NCBI GenBank assembly: GCA_029941315.1 | Contig: JAPYQE010000134.1 | Location: forward strand, 1-16,301 | Source: GCA-2724215 sp015660315 | GTDB taxonomy: Bacteria; Latescibacterota; UBA2968; UBA8231 | Direction: 5' to 3' | Length of the DNA stretch: 16,301 nt | In this document: positions 1 through 6,941 of the stretch, piece after piece | Position numbering within the stretch: the stretch's first letter is position 1 | Layout of the letters: each line of letters opens with the position of its first letter | Position numbers and translations under genes: made by a program | The notes under the pieces: generated by a model | The model's input: the letters and a program-made list of their open reading frames with translations, nothing else | Database searches by the model: none | Told to the model about the DNA's origin: nothing

Positions 1-1097
1 TAGAGTTTATTTTGCTTTTGCAGCGTTTCGCGTTTGCCCACTTGGCTCAGTAATTCCCGTTTTGAATCGCGGTCGGCGTGCCAGTTGAAGGCGTATATAC
101 CGGTCGCACCTTGCTGGTGGTATTGCAGGGCGGTGGCTTTGCTGCGCATGATATGGCGGGTGGCCTCGTCTTCGGGGCCAGTCGCGGGGCCAGGCACGCC
201 GCCGTCAAAACCGGGATAGAGTGCGATTGCCCTATCGGCGATGAGGGAGCGAAAGGCGTTGACCTCGATCGCCGGGTCGGTGCCGGCAGCGCCGGCTGGG
301 ATTAGGACGTCGATCAGATCCTCTTTGATCCAGGTCTCGACATCGTAGCCAATGCGCTGACATCCCTCAATAGAGCCTGCTACTCGCGCGGCGAGATAAA
401 AGGGCGTGCCGCGTTGTTGCGATATTTCGCGGGTCAGTTCGCGCGCGGCCCGCATAAAATCAGTCAGCACATAACCGAGGCGATAAGCCTGGTCGTCGGG
501 AAAATGAAAGGGGTGGCGTTGCCAGTCGAGTTCGACGCCGTCCCAAGTGTAATTTTGGCAGATTTCGCGCAGGTGCTGCAGGCGATTCTCCCGCACCTCG
601 GGCACCGCCATATTCCACGACAGTGCGAACCACTCTTCGGTGTCCGGACCCAACAGCCATTCGGGATGATCTTTGCGCAGCTGTGTTAGTTCGGTGTGAT
701 GAAGCGTCTGCAGGTCGGCCAATTGCGCGCCATCGAAGTGATTGTCATTCATTCGCTGTGAGGCGTAGACGTGCAGGCCGAGTTGGTGCCCGCGGTCTAT
801 CACGGCCTGTTGCGGGTCCTCGCCGCGATCGAGCATGCGGCGGATATTCTCGCTATGGGTAAAGGCCGCGGCATTTTCGTAGCGGCGATTATTGACATCG
901 GCTAGCAGTTCCATCTTTTCGCTCGGCCAGCGCACAGCGTGTTCACCGATACACCAGAATAACGCGCCGACCTGGGTGTCTTCGAGGGGGGCGTAGGTTT
1001 TGTCGAGGAAGGTTTGCATGGACTGGTCGATGGGTGAATAGCCGTGGGGGGCTCCATCCCAGTTGTAAATGATATTGTAGGCTGTGGGGGATGACAT
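1..1097 (-). CDS. TIM-barrel glycoside-hydrolase-like protein (GHL10-like), 3' end at the window edge
   Basis: A leftward reading frame of 365 sense codons stays open to base 3; bases 1-2 give TA as the start of the next codon, so the stop (TAA or TAG) may lie exactly at the edge. The ATG at 1097-1095 has an AGGAG Shine-Dalgarno 8 nt upstream. There is no signal peptide, so the product is probably cytoplasmic. The sequence has the alternating strand/helix pattern of a TIM barrel: GALFWCIGEHAV (44-55), GLHVYASQRM (107-116), WDGVELDWQRHPFHF (185-199), FYLAARVAG (233-241), IDVLIPAG (262-269), ALYPGF (292-297) and GIYAFNWH (333-340). The acidic pair E189/D191 at the end of the presumed fourth strand is where glycosidases of the GHL10/DUF187-type families carry active-site acids. 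The family assignment is by pattern only; the substrate is unknown. It diverges from the small lipoprotein gene, with 69 bp between the start codons. Confidence 0.8.
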   Translation of the reverse strand, partial: MSSPTAYNIIYNWDGAPHGYSPIDQSMQTFLDKTYAPLEDTQVGALFWCIGEHAVRWPSEKMELLADVNNRRYENAAAFTHSENIRRMLDRGEDPQQAVIDRGHQLGLHVYASQRMNDNHFDGAQLADLQTLHHTELTQLRKDHPEWLLGPDTEEWFALSWNMAVPEVRENRLQHLREICQNYTWDGVELDWQRHPFHFPDDQAYRLGYVLTDFMRAARELTREISQQRGTPFYLAARVAGSIEGCQRIGYDVETWIKEDLIDVLIPAGAAGTDPAIEVNAFRSLIADRAIALYPGFDGGVPGPATGPEDEATRHIMRSKATALQYHQQGATGIYAFNWHADRDSKRELLSQVGKRETLQKQNKL

Positions 1098-1166
1098 GTT
1101 ATTTTCTCCTGTGTGGGTCGCGCACAACATACGGAGAAAAAACTCAAGGGGCAAAGGGGCAGAAGG

Positions 1167-1385
1167 ATGGCCAAGATCAGGTGGTTGATTGTGATAATGA
1201 CTATGTTGGGGTGTGATCTGGTTGATCCGCAAGGGCCGGGTACGCAATGGGAACGGCCCGAGCAACAGAGATTAGATGCTCTGAAGGAAAAATGCGACGG
1301 TCAGCCTTGGGAAAGCGCGGGGGTGGTTTGTCCAGATGATATCGTCATTGCGACACGCCCTGATACAGCCTTGTCGGGTGGGTAA
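1167..1385 (+). CDS. Small predicted lipoprotein, 72 aa
   Basis: The ATG at 1167 is preceded by an AAGGGG motif (1154-1159) at good spacing. The first 16 residues read MAKIRWLIVIMTMLGC: a positive n-region, a hydrophobic core and a lipobox-like LGC, so the mature protein would begin at Cys16 and carry a lipid anchor. The mature part is only about 57 residues, polar, rich in Gly/Pro/Asp/Glu, with two further Cys (about 41 and 53) that could form one disulfide. A longer frame from 1113 adds 18 mostly basic and polar residues in front of the signal sequence and is less likely. I do not recognise the family. Small entericidin-like or DUF lipoproteins are common in Gram-negative bacteria, but no specific role can be read. 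It ends 19 bp before a terminator-like hairpin. Confidence 0.6.
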   Translation: MAKIRWLIVIMTMLGCDLVDPQGPGTQWERPEQQRLDALKEKCDGQPWESAGVVCPDDIVIATRPDTALSGG

Positions 1386-1386
1386 C

Positions 1387-1400
1387 GCTCATAAATGAGC
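1387..1400 (+). repeat. Perfect 6-bp inverted repeat GCTCAT-AA-ATGAGC
   Basis: The sequence GCTCATAAATGAGC directly follows the lipoprotein stop codon. The two-base spacer is too tight for a stable RNA loop without opening the last pair. It could be a protein-binding dyad or part of the adjoining terminator region. Confidence 0.35.
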
Positions 1401-1404
1401 CTAC

Positions 1405-1440
1405 AGGCCTGCAACTGGAGTGGCGGCAGGTCTTTTTTTT
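1405..1440 (+). terminator. Rho-independent terminator or attenuator hairpin
   Basis: AGGCCTGC (1405-1412) pairs with GCAGGTCT (1426-1433) in an 8-bp stem with one G-U pair and a 13-nt loop, followed by a run of nine pyrimidines ending in eight T (1433-1440). This is a textbook intrinsic terminator for the lipoprotein gene. It ends only 30 nt before the ATG of the M20 hydrolase, which leaves little room for a separate promoter downstream, so it could also act as an attenuator of the M20-aminotransferase unit. Confidence 0.65.
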
Positions 1441-1470
1441 GCTTATTTAAGCCACTGCGAAAGGAAAAAT

Positions 1471-2655
1471 ATGATGGATAATACTATGATTGAAAAAATA
1501 ACGCGGGCTGTCGACGAAAAACGCTTGCTCGACACGGCGGTATCCCTGATTGAGGTGCCAAGTCCCACACTGAGCGCGGGGGCTGTGGCGGATCGACTGG
1601 CGGAGATCTTGGTAGCTGAGGGTTTCGCGGTTGAACGACCCGAGGCCGACTGGCCAGAAGCACCGGCGGTGGTAGCCCGCTTGGAAAGTGGCCAGCCGGG
1701 GCGAGTGTTGCAGTTTGATGGGCATTTGGACACCGTGCATTTGCCCTTTGTAGCGCCGAGGATTGAGAACGGTATACTCTACGGATCGGGCTCCTCCGAT
1801 ATGAAGGGCGGTATCGCGGCCTTTGTCGAAGCGTTGAGGGTTTTGCGCGATACGGATGCTATCCAGCGCGGAGGCGTGATGATTACCGCACACGATCACC
1901 ACGAGGCGCCCTGGGGTGACCGCCGTCAGTTGTTGGCTTTGATCCGCGAAGGCTATGTTGGCGACGGGGTGTTGTTGCCGGAATATCTCGGTGATGTGTT
2001 GCCGGTGGCCGGGCGCGGTATGGCTGTGTTCTGTATTGAGATCGAGCGAGATGGCGAGCCGGTGCACGAGGTACTGCGACCGACGGGGTTGCCGGACGTC
2101 GTCGGGGTAGGGGCCGAATTGATACAGCGCTTAAAAGCTTTATGCGAAAGCCTAAGCGCCAAGACGGCACCCCATGTCGGCAGCGATAGCGTCTTCGTTG
2201 GCCATATGCAAAGCGGGGAGATTTACAACCAGGCGCCAGTTAAATGCCGGATTGAGGGCACGCGTCGCTGGGTGGCGGCTGGATCTGAGCCGGCAGCTAA
2301 ACGCGAATTAGAAGAACTATTGGCGGCTTTAGCGGTAGAGAGCGGTACGCGGGTTAACCTTGTAGATTGGGTCGTGCCGGGAGACGCCTTCACTGTCGAC
2401 GAGCAGAGTCCACTTTTTGCCGCATTCCAGGGTGCGCACGAAGCGGTGACGGGCAATGTGTTAAAGGTCGGAGCCAAACCCTTTATCGACGATGGCAATG
2501 GTTTTATGAATGTCGGTGGGGTGCAGGCGTTGACGCATGGGCCTTGCGCGACTGGGGCCCATACGCTCGACGAAGAAGTGCCGGTCACGGAGTTGTTGAG
2601 AGTAGCCAAAGTATATGCACTGACCGCATTTGATTTTTGCCAGGGGAGAGCCTAA
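1471..2655 (+). CDS. M20-family metallohydrolase (peptidase/deacylase, ArgE/DapE/CPG2-like)
   Basis: The product has 394 aa, the usual length for M20 amidohydrolases, which use two zinc ions to cleave peptide or N-acyl amide bonds. The ATG at 1471 has AAAGGA 5-6 nt upstream; an in-frame GTG at 1420 lies inside the terminator and is rejected. Metal-site motifs in order are FDGHLDTV (H85, D87), GSGSSDMKGG (bridging D110), HDHHEAPWGD (141-150), LLPEY (E171) and GAHTLDEEV (H363). The middle lid-domain segment, with SGEIYNQAP (248-256), is present. The usual ADEE block, holding the catalytic Glu and one zinc ligand, reads HDHHE here: one acid, E145, is left as ligand, and H144 sits where the general-base Glu is expected. 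There is no signal peptide. It forms a unit with the aminotransferase one base downstream, which suggests hydrolysis of an N-acyl or peptide amine whose product is then transaminated. The substrate is unknown. Confidence 0.88.
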   Translation: MMDNTMIEKITRAVDEKRLLDTAVSLIEVPSPTLSAGAVADRLAEILVAEGFAVERPEADWPEAPAVVARLESGQPGRVLQFDGHLDTVHLPFVAPRIENGILYGSGSSDMKGGIAAFVEALRVLRDTDAIQRGGVMITAHDHHEAPWGDRRQLLALIREGYVGDGVLLPEYLGDVLPVAGRGMAVFCIEIERDGEPVHEVLRPTGLPDVVGVGAELIQRLKALCESLSAKTAPHVGSDSVFVGHMQSGEIYNQAPVKCRIEGTRRWVAAGSEPAAKRELEELLAALAVESGTRVNLVDWVVPGDAFTVDEQSPLFAAFQGAHEAVTGNVLKVGAKPFIDDGNGFMNVGGVQALTHGPCATGAHTLDEEVPVTELLRVAKVYALTAFDFCQGRA

Positions 2656-2656
2656 T

Positions 2657-3997
2657 ATGCAACTCGACGATAGGCAAAAAAAGCTATTGGGGCGGACCTT
2701 CCTCGACTATCAGTCGACCGAGGCTTTTCTCGAAAACCCGATCGTCGTATCCAGAGCGGAAGGCGTGTATTACTGGGATACAGAGGGGCGCCGTTATTTC
2801 GACGGCATCGGCGGGATTTTTGTCGCCAATTTAGGGCATGGACACCCGCGGGTAATTGAGGCGGTTAAACGCCAGCTCGATACGATGAGTTTTTCGCCGC
2901 CGATGCACGGTACGTCCGATATCGCCTTGGATTTTGTCGAGCGCGTGGGCGAGGTGACGCCGGGTGCGCTAAATTTCGTTAAGCCATTTTCGGGTGGATC
3001 GGAGTCGATGGAGGCGGCGATGAAATTTGCCCGGCAATATTACAAGCAGACCGACCGACCGCACAAGTACAAGTTCGTCAGTCGCTATCTTGGTTATCAC
3101 GGCGGCACCTTCGGGGCGATGGCCGCTAGTGGTACGGGTAAGCGCAAAACGCCTTTCGAACCGCAGATGCCCGGATTCATCAAGGTTTATCCTCCGAGCT
3201 ATTATCGCGACCGTTTTGCGTCCTGGGAAGAATGCAATCGCTTTTGCGCGCAGATGTTCGAAGACGCGATTATCAACGAAGACCCGGACACGGTAGCGGG
3301 CGTGATTGTCGAACCCATCGGTAATACTGGGGGCATTATTACCCCGACAGAAGAATATTTCCACCTTTTGCGCGAGATCTGCGACCGCCATGATGTATTG
3401 TTGATATTCGATGAGATTATCACGGGCTGGGGCCGCACCGGGTCGATGTTTGCCGCAGAGACCTTTGGCGCCATACCCGATATTATTTGTAGCGGCAAAG
3501 CCCTGTCTAATGGTACGATCCCCTTGGGGGCGATGATCGCGCGCGAGGATATGGCTGAAGCGTTTAAAGGCGATCCGGCCGCCGGGTTAAATTTCGCGCA
3601 TGGCCACACCTATGCTGGCAGTCCGGTTGGGTGCGCCGCTGGCTTGGCGGTGATCGACGAGATTGTCGAAAAAAATTTGGCAGTGAGGGCTGGGGAAATG
3701 GGGGCCTATTTGGCCGAGAAGCTCGAAGGCTTAAAAAAATACGGCGTGGTGCGCGAGGTGCGTGGGCGGGGGTTGATCCGCGGCGTCGAATTTGTAAAGG
3801 ATACGAACGGATTGCAGCCTTTCCCCGAATTGGGTATGGCTTTGAAGAAAACCGCGTTGCAGAATGGGTTGATAATTCGCGTTGACCCGACCTGGTTTGC
3901 GGTAGTGCCGGCGCTGGTTATCAGCAAGGACGAGATCGACGAAATGTGCGAATTGATCGACCGGAGTCTGCAGCAGGCGTTGGCTAGGGTGCAGTAA
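2657..3997 (+). CDS. Class III PLP-dependent aminotransferase
   Basis: This 446-aa, full-length class III (omega) aminotransferase transfers an amino group from an amine or amino acid to a keto acid. The ATG at 2657 lies one base after the M20 stop, with GGGGAG (2643-2648) as ribosome site; an in-frame upstream start at 2630 overlaps the M20 gene and is not needed. Visible motifs are the N-terminal GVYYWDTEGRRYFDG (36-50), the PLP phosphate loop SGGSES (112-117), IFDEIITGWGRTG (250-262) with D252 contacting the PLP ring nitrogen, Schiff-base lysine K281 in CSGKALSNG, and HTYAGSPVGCAAG (317-329). The overall pattern resembles the beta-alanine/taurine:pyruvate and AGXT2-type group more than acetylornithine aminotransferase, but substrate choice cannot be read from sequence. 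The coupling to an M20 hydrolase is reminiscent of ArgE/ArgD-type pairs. Confidence 0.93.
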   Translation: MQLDDRQKKLLGRTFLDYQSTEAFLENPIVVSRAEGVYYWDTEGRRYFDGIGGIFVANLGHGHPRVIEAVKRQLDTMSFSPPMHGTSDIALDFVERVGEVTPGALNFVKPFSGGSESMEAAMKFARQYYKQTDRPHKYKFVSRYLGYHGGTFGAMAASGTGKRKTPFEPQMPGFIKVYPPSYYRDRFASWEECNRFCAQMFEDAIINEDPDTVAGVIVEPIGNTGGIITPTEEYFHLLREICDRHDVLLIFDEIITGWGRTGSMFAAETFGAIPDIICSGKALSNGTIPLGAMIAREDMAEAFKGDPAAGLNFAHGHTYAGSPVGCAAGLAVIDEIVEKNLAVRAGEMGAYLAEKLEGLKKYGVVREVRGRGLIRGVEFVKDTNGLQPFPELGMALKKTALQNGLIIRVDPTWFAVVPALVISKDEIDEMCELIDRSLQQALARVQ

Positions 3998-4060
3998 TAC
4001 TGTGGGTTTGCAATATGGTGCAATGCATGGGGATTTTCGCTAACACCGCAGCGAGAGGAA

Positions 4061-5344
4061 TTATGGCGTTTCGAGTTTTTGTGCGGCGGCGATACCCTGC
4101 TCTTCGTCGACGAAACACAGGCAGGCCCCGCCTGCGATAAAAAGCAGCACGATTGAGAGGATGCCGAAGCGCGGGTTGCCCGTCAGCACCGCGACCCAGC
4201 CCATCAACGCGGGACCGATTACGGCGGCGAACTTGCCGAGCATATTATAAAAGCCGAAGAATTCCGCGGCCCGGTCGCGGGGTATGAGCCGCGAATACAA
4301 TGAGCGGCTAAGCGCCTGAACTCCGCCCTGAACCAGGCCGACCGCGGTGGCCAGTAGATAAAATTCCCAAATTTCATCTAAAAAATAACCCCAGACAGTC
4401 ACGGCGATATAGGCGGCCAGGCCGATAAACAGCCCTTTGCGGGTGCCGATTTTTTCGCCGAGCTTGCCGAATATTATGGCGGCGGGAAAACCGACGAATT
4501 GAGTGATGCCCAAGGCGAGCAGCAGGTTGTCAGTGGCAAAGCCGATCGACATGCCATAGTCGATCGCCATACGCACTATGGTGTCGACGCCGTCGATATA
4601 TAGCCAATAGCTGATAAGGAAGAGAAAGGTAACGCGCAGACGGCGGATCTCGCGGAAGGTCTCGATCAATTGACGGTAGCCGGCCGAGATCGCGCGCCAC
4701 CCCTTGTTGGGCCGGGTAGGCGTCGATTCTTCGACCCAGAGCCATAGCGGGATGGAGAAAACGGCCCACCAAATCGCGACCATCAGGAAGCAGACCCGCA
4801 CCGCTTGAGTTGCATCGGCCAAGCCAAAGGTCTGCGGGTGTAAGACCATTGTGACATTGAGCGCAAAGAGCAGCCCCCCGCCGAGATAGCCGAGGCTATA
4901 CCCCAGGGCCGAAACGAAATCTGATCGCTCGCGATCGGCGACGGTGACGAGCAACGAATCGTAAAAAGTGTTGGCTCCAGAAAATCCGACTGCGGCCAAG
5001 GCGTAGACGAATACGGCTAGGATCCAGGCGCCCTCGGAGACCAAATAGAGGCAGCCGGTGGCGAGAATGCCCAAAAAGGCGAAGGCGAAGAGGAATTTTC
5101 GGCGGGAGCCGCTTTTGTCGGCGATAGCCCCTAATAGGGGGGCGAGAAAGACCACGACGAGGCTGCTGAGCGAATTGGCCAGTCCGAGTTGGAAGGTGCT
5201 GCGCTCGATATCAGTACCGGAATTCCAATATTCCTTGAAAAATACCGGGAAGAATGCGGCCATGACCGTTGTGGCAAAGGCCGAGTTGGCCCAGTCGTAT
5301 AAAGCCCATGACACGACTTGTTTATTGTTGCGAGCACGCGGCAT
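4061..5344 (-). CDS. MFS transporter, UMF1/Atg22-like family
   Basis: The product has 427 aa and about 12 hydrophobic segments. The N-terminal SWALYDWANSAF (12-23) is the hallmark of the UMF1 family (ATG22-like domain) within the major facilitator superfamily. The loop LGAIADKSGSRRKF (71-84) matches MFS motif A between helices 2 and 3, and its half-repeat counterpart FGKLGEKIGTRKG follows in the second half; IPRDRAAEFFGFYNMLGKF near the C-terminus is also typical. Bacterial members are mostly uncharacterised; the yeast relative exports amino acids from the vacuole. Location next to the M20/aminotransferase pair hints at an amino-compound substrate, but the genes converge and are not co-transcribed. 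No clear Shine-Dalgarno precedes ATG 5344; a short ORF ends 8 nt upstream, so translational coupling is possible. The 63-bp convergent gap to the aminotransferase holds a weak TCGCT/AGCGA dyad (4037-4054) with no T tract. Confidence 0.9.
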   Translation of the reverse strand: MPRARNNKQVVSWALYDWANSAFATTVMAAFFPVFFKEYWNSGTDIERSTFQLGLANSLSSLVVVFLAPLLGAIADKSGSRRKFLFAFAFLGILATGCLYLVSEGAWILAVFVYALAAVGFSGANTFYDSLLVTVADRERSDFVSALGYSLGYLGGGLLFALNVTMVLHPQTFGLADATQAVRVCFLMVAIWWAVFSIPLWLWVEESTPTRPNKGWRAISAGYRQLIETFREIRRLRVTFLFLISYWLYIDGVDTIVRMAIDYGMSIGFATDNLLLALGITQFVGFPAAIIFGKLGEKIGTRKGLFIGLAAYIAVTVWGYFLDEIWEFYLLATAVGLVQGGVQALSRSLYSRLIPRDRAAEFFGFYNMLGKFAAVIGPALMGWVAVLTGNPRFGILSIVLLFIAGGACLCFVDEEQGIAAAQKLETP

Positions 5345-5352
5345 ATGTTTAG

Positions 5353-5550
5353 CTATGCATCTCGTTTAGGTAACGGTTTTTTTAAAGGGTCCAATTCGCC
5401 GAGCAGTGTGTCGCGTTCAAGGGCGCGCCGATCGAGTCGTTGGTGCCTTGTTTGTGGATCGGTGAATAGCCGCCACAAGGGCCATGTGTTCAGGGCGCGC
5501 TGTTTATAGTATAGTGCTAAATGGTCGCTCGTGGGCAGAGCTAAGTCCAC
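5353..5550 (-). CDS. Possible small ORF upstream of the UMF1 transporter, 65 aa
   Basis: A GTG-initiated frame of 65 codons ends (TAG) 8 nt before the transporter ATG on the same strand. The product is soluble, Arg/Leu-rich and of low complexity at its end (KKPLPKRDA); no family is recognised. There is no good ribosome site before GTG 5550, which lies just after a T6 run (5551-5556 read on the minus strand). Across that run, a one-base shift would join it to a second open minus frame (5541-5921), giving a longer protein of about 190 aa, so it could be the 3' part of a frameshifted gene. It could equally be chance. The position tight against the transporter is the main reason to list it. Confidence 0.3.
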   Translation of the reverse strand: MDLALPTSDHLALYYKQRALNTWPLWRLFTDPQTRHQRLDRRALERDTLLGELDPLKKPLPKRDA

Positions 5551-6142
5551 AAAAAAGAGCCGCAGGCCAATTCCACAACATGCTTGTCATCCCCGCGCGC
5601 AGCAGATAGTAGAACGAAAAAGCGGCTGCGCTGACTGCTAATTTCACCGTGCTGATGATTTTGGGCTGGCGTTAGAAACGCTCGGGCACAAAGTTTGGGC
5701 AGCATATAGGGCAGTGGATTGTGCAATAAGCCGTATAGAGCGGGTAAGGCGAGGGCTGGCCGATGCGATGGTTCACGGTTAACAGTGGTTGGATGCAGGT
5801 CGAGTCGGTGTATTTTTCGTCGATAGGCGTGAAAACACAGTGTGAGTAGGTAGATGGGATCGGGATCGGTGGCGGCCAAATGTTGTGCCGCCCGTATTCT
5901 CCGGCTTGCGACGCAGGTCAAACAGTGACCGAGATCATGCGGCCGCTCTCGGGAAATAAATTAAGCGGCGGACAGTCCGGTCGCACATTGCAGAACGATC
6001 TGCGCAAAGTGACAGAATTGAGATATGCCAAATGGCTTAAAGACGGCAGTGCCCGGCGGCATCAACTGAGAGCAGGGGCTTGAGCGTTTTTAGAACAAAT
6101 GGTTGTTAATCGCTTAAAACGCCAAAGAAAGCACGGGAAAAT
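5551..6142. other. About 590 bp without a supported gene
   Basis: No frame here gives a recognisable protein. On the minus strand three weak candidates overlap: a TTG-started 126-aa frame (5541-5921) of odd composition, a GTG-started 47-codon hydrophobic frame (5504-5647, beginning VKLAVSAAAFSFYY), and the frame leading into the 5353-5550 ORF. On the plus strand, 5880-6083 is open for 67 codons (alternative ATG 5937) but has no clear ribosome site or family. A small hairpin GCGTT-AGA-AACGC lies at 5669-5681. Near the SDR gene a larger dyad is found (separate entry). The stretch may hold promoters, decayed sequence or an unrecognised RNA; nothing decides between these. Confidence 0.4.
6080..6125 (+). 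repeat. Nested dyad symmetry upstream of the SDR gene
   Basis: Outer arms TTG-(A)-GCGTTTT (6080-6090) and AAAACGC-CAA (6116-6125) pair over 10 bp with one bulged A. Inside, AACAA (6094-6098) pairs with TTGTT (6103-6107) around ATGG. The structure ends 17 nt before the ATG at 6143. It could be an operator for a dimeric regulator or a leader hairpin affecting SDR translation. It lacks a T tract in the terminator position. Confidence 0.4.
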
Positions 6143-6904
6143 ATGATACTAAAAGACCGTATTGCACTCGTCACCGGCGCTGCCGGTGGAATAGGCCAAG
6201 CTATTTGCAAGGCGCTCGCCGCGGAGGGCGCGACGATTGCCGTGCATTACCATAGGCAAGAAGCGGCGGCGCTTGATCTAGTCGGGGAACTCGGCGGCGC
6301 TGCGGCTGGGTTTCAGGCCGATATCACCGCGGCGGACCAGGCGCAAGCGCTGGTCGATCGCGTCGTCGAGCAGATGGGTGGGATAGATATACTGATCAAC
6401 AACGCCGGCATCACCATCGGCGGCCAGTCGGTCGTCGATATGCCGCTGGAAGACTGGCATAAGGTCGTCGATGTCAATCTGCACAGCGTGCTCTACATGA
6501 GCAAGGCGGCATTGCCGTATATGCGCAGGCGGCAGGATGGCGCGGTGGTTAATATCGCCTCGAATGTGGTCAATACCTTGCCGGGTGGAGCCGCGGCCTA
6601 TGCTACTACGAAGGCCGGGGTGGTAGCATTGACGAAGGTCCTTTCAAAAGAGGAAGCGCAACACGGGATTCGCGTAAACGTGATCTCGCCGGGGATTATA
6701 CACGCGGGCATGGGCGTGGGTGCTTTGCAGAGGCGAACGCCGGAAATACGCGAGCAGTTTCTCAACACCATCCCGATGCGCCGTTCGGGCGGGGCTGAAG
6801 AGGTCGCCGCCGCGGTGGTCTTTTTAGTCTCGTCGTCGGCAAGTTATGTCACGGGTCAGCATATGAGTGTTAATGGCGGGGATCGCACCGAATCCTACCA
6901 ATAG
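6143..6904 (+). CDS. Short-chain dehydrogenase/reductase (SDR, FabG-like classical type)
   Basis: This 253-aa classical SDR carries out NAD(P)-dependent oxidation or reduction of a hydroxyl/keto group in the cytoplasm. The Rossmann dinucleotide motif TGAAGGIG (11-18), the D60 region (FQADIT), NNAG (86-89), catalytic S140, Y153 and K157 (YATTK) and the ISPG segment (181-184) are all present, so it should be active. The length is that of FabG and many sugar or alcohol dehydrogenases. H35 and R38 after strand 2, instead of an acid at the end of the strand, hint at NADP preference, but this is weak. ATG 6143 has only a modest GGGA ribosome site. It is first in a rightward group followed by two secreted epimerase-like proteins 37 bp downstream. 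It is too widespread a family to name the substrate; the neighbours favour a sugar or polyol over a fatty-acid role. Confidence 0.92.
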   Translation: MILKDRIALVTGAAGGIGQAICKALAAEGATIAVHYHRQEAAALDLVGELGGAAAGFQADITAADQAQALVDRVVEQMGGIDILINNAGITIGGQSVVDMPLEDWHKVVDVNLHSVLYMSKAALPYMRRRQDGAVVNIASNVVNTLPGGAAAYATTKAGVVALTKVLSKEEAQHGIRVNVISPGIIHAGMGVGALQRRTPEIREQFLNTIPMRRSGGAEEVAAAVVFLVSSSASYVTGQHMSVNGGDRTESYQ

Positions 6905-6941
6905 TTGACCGAGTAGTTGATTGCTGTACATTGGCAGCTAT

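Noticed and set aside
1420..1470. Upstream GTG start for the M20 hydrolase
   Set aside because: It lies in the terminator loop and adds 17 residues unlike the family; ATG 1471 has a proper ribosome site.
1447..2067. Open minus frame of 206 codons opposite the M20 gene
   Set aside because: The M20 motifs on the plus strand are decisive; the antisense product is rich in His/Arg/Gln and has no family features.
4037..4054. TCGCT/AGCGA dyad between the aminotransferase and transporter genes
   Set aside because: Only 5 bp, with the T run on the wrong side of the stem for either strand; not enough to call a terminator.
5940..6000. Sequence GGACAGTCCGG resembling part of a structured RNA
   Set aside because: It lacks the conserved blocks of RNase P, tmRNA, SRP or known riboswitches; it is a short palindrome-like coincidence.
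5880..6083. Plus-strand 67-codon frame before the SDR gene
   Set aside because: No ribosome site, no family features, Arg-rich composition; listed only within the description of the gap.
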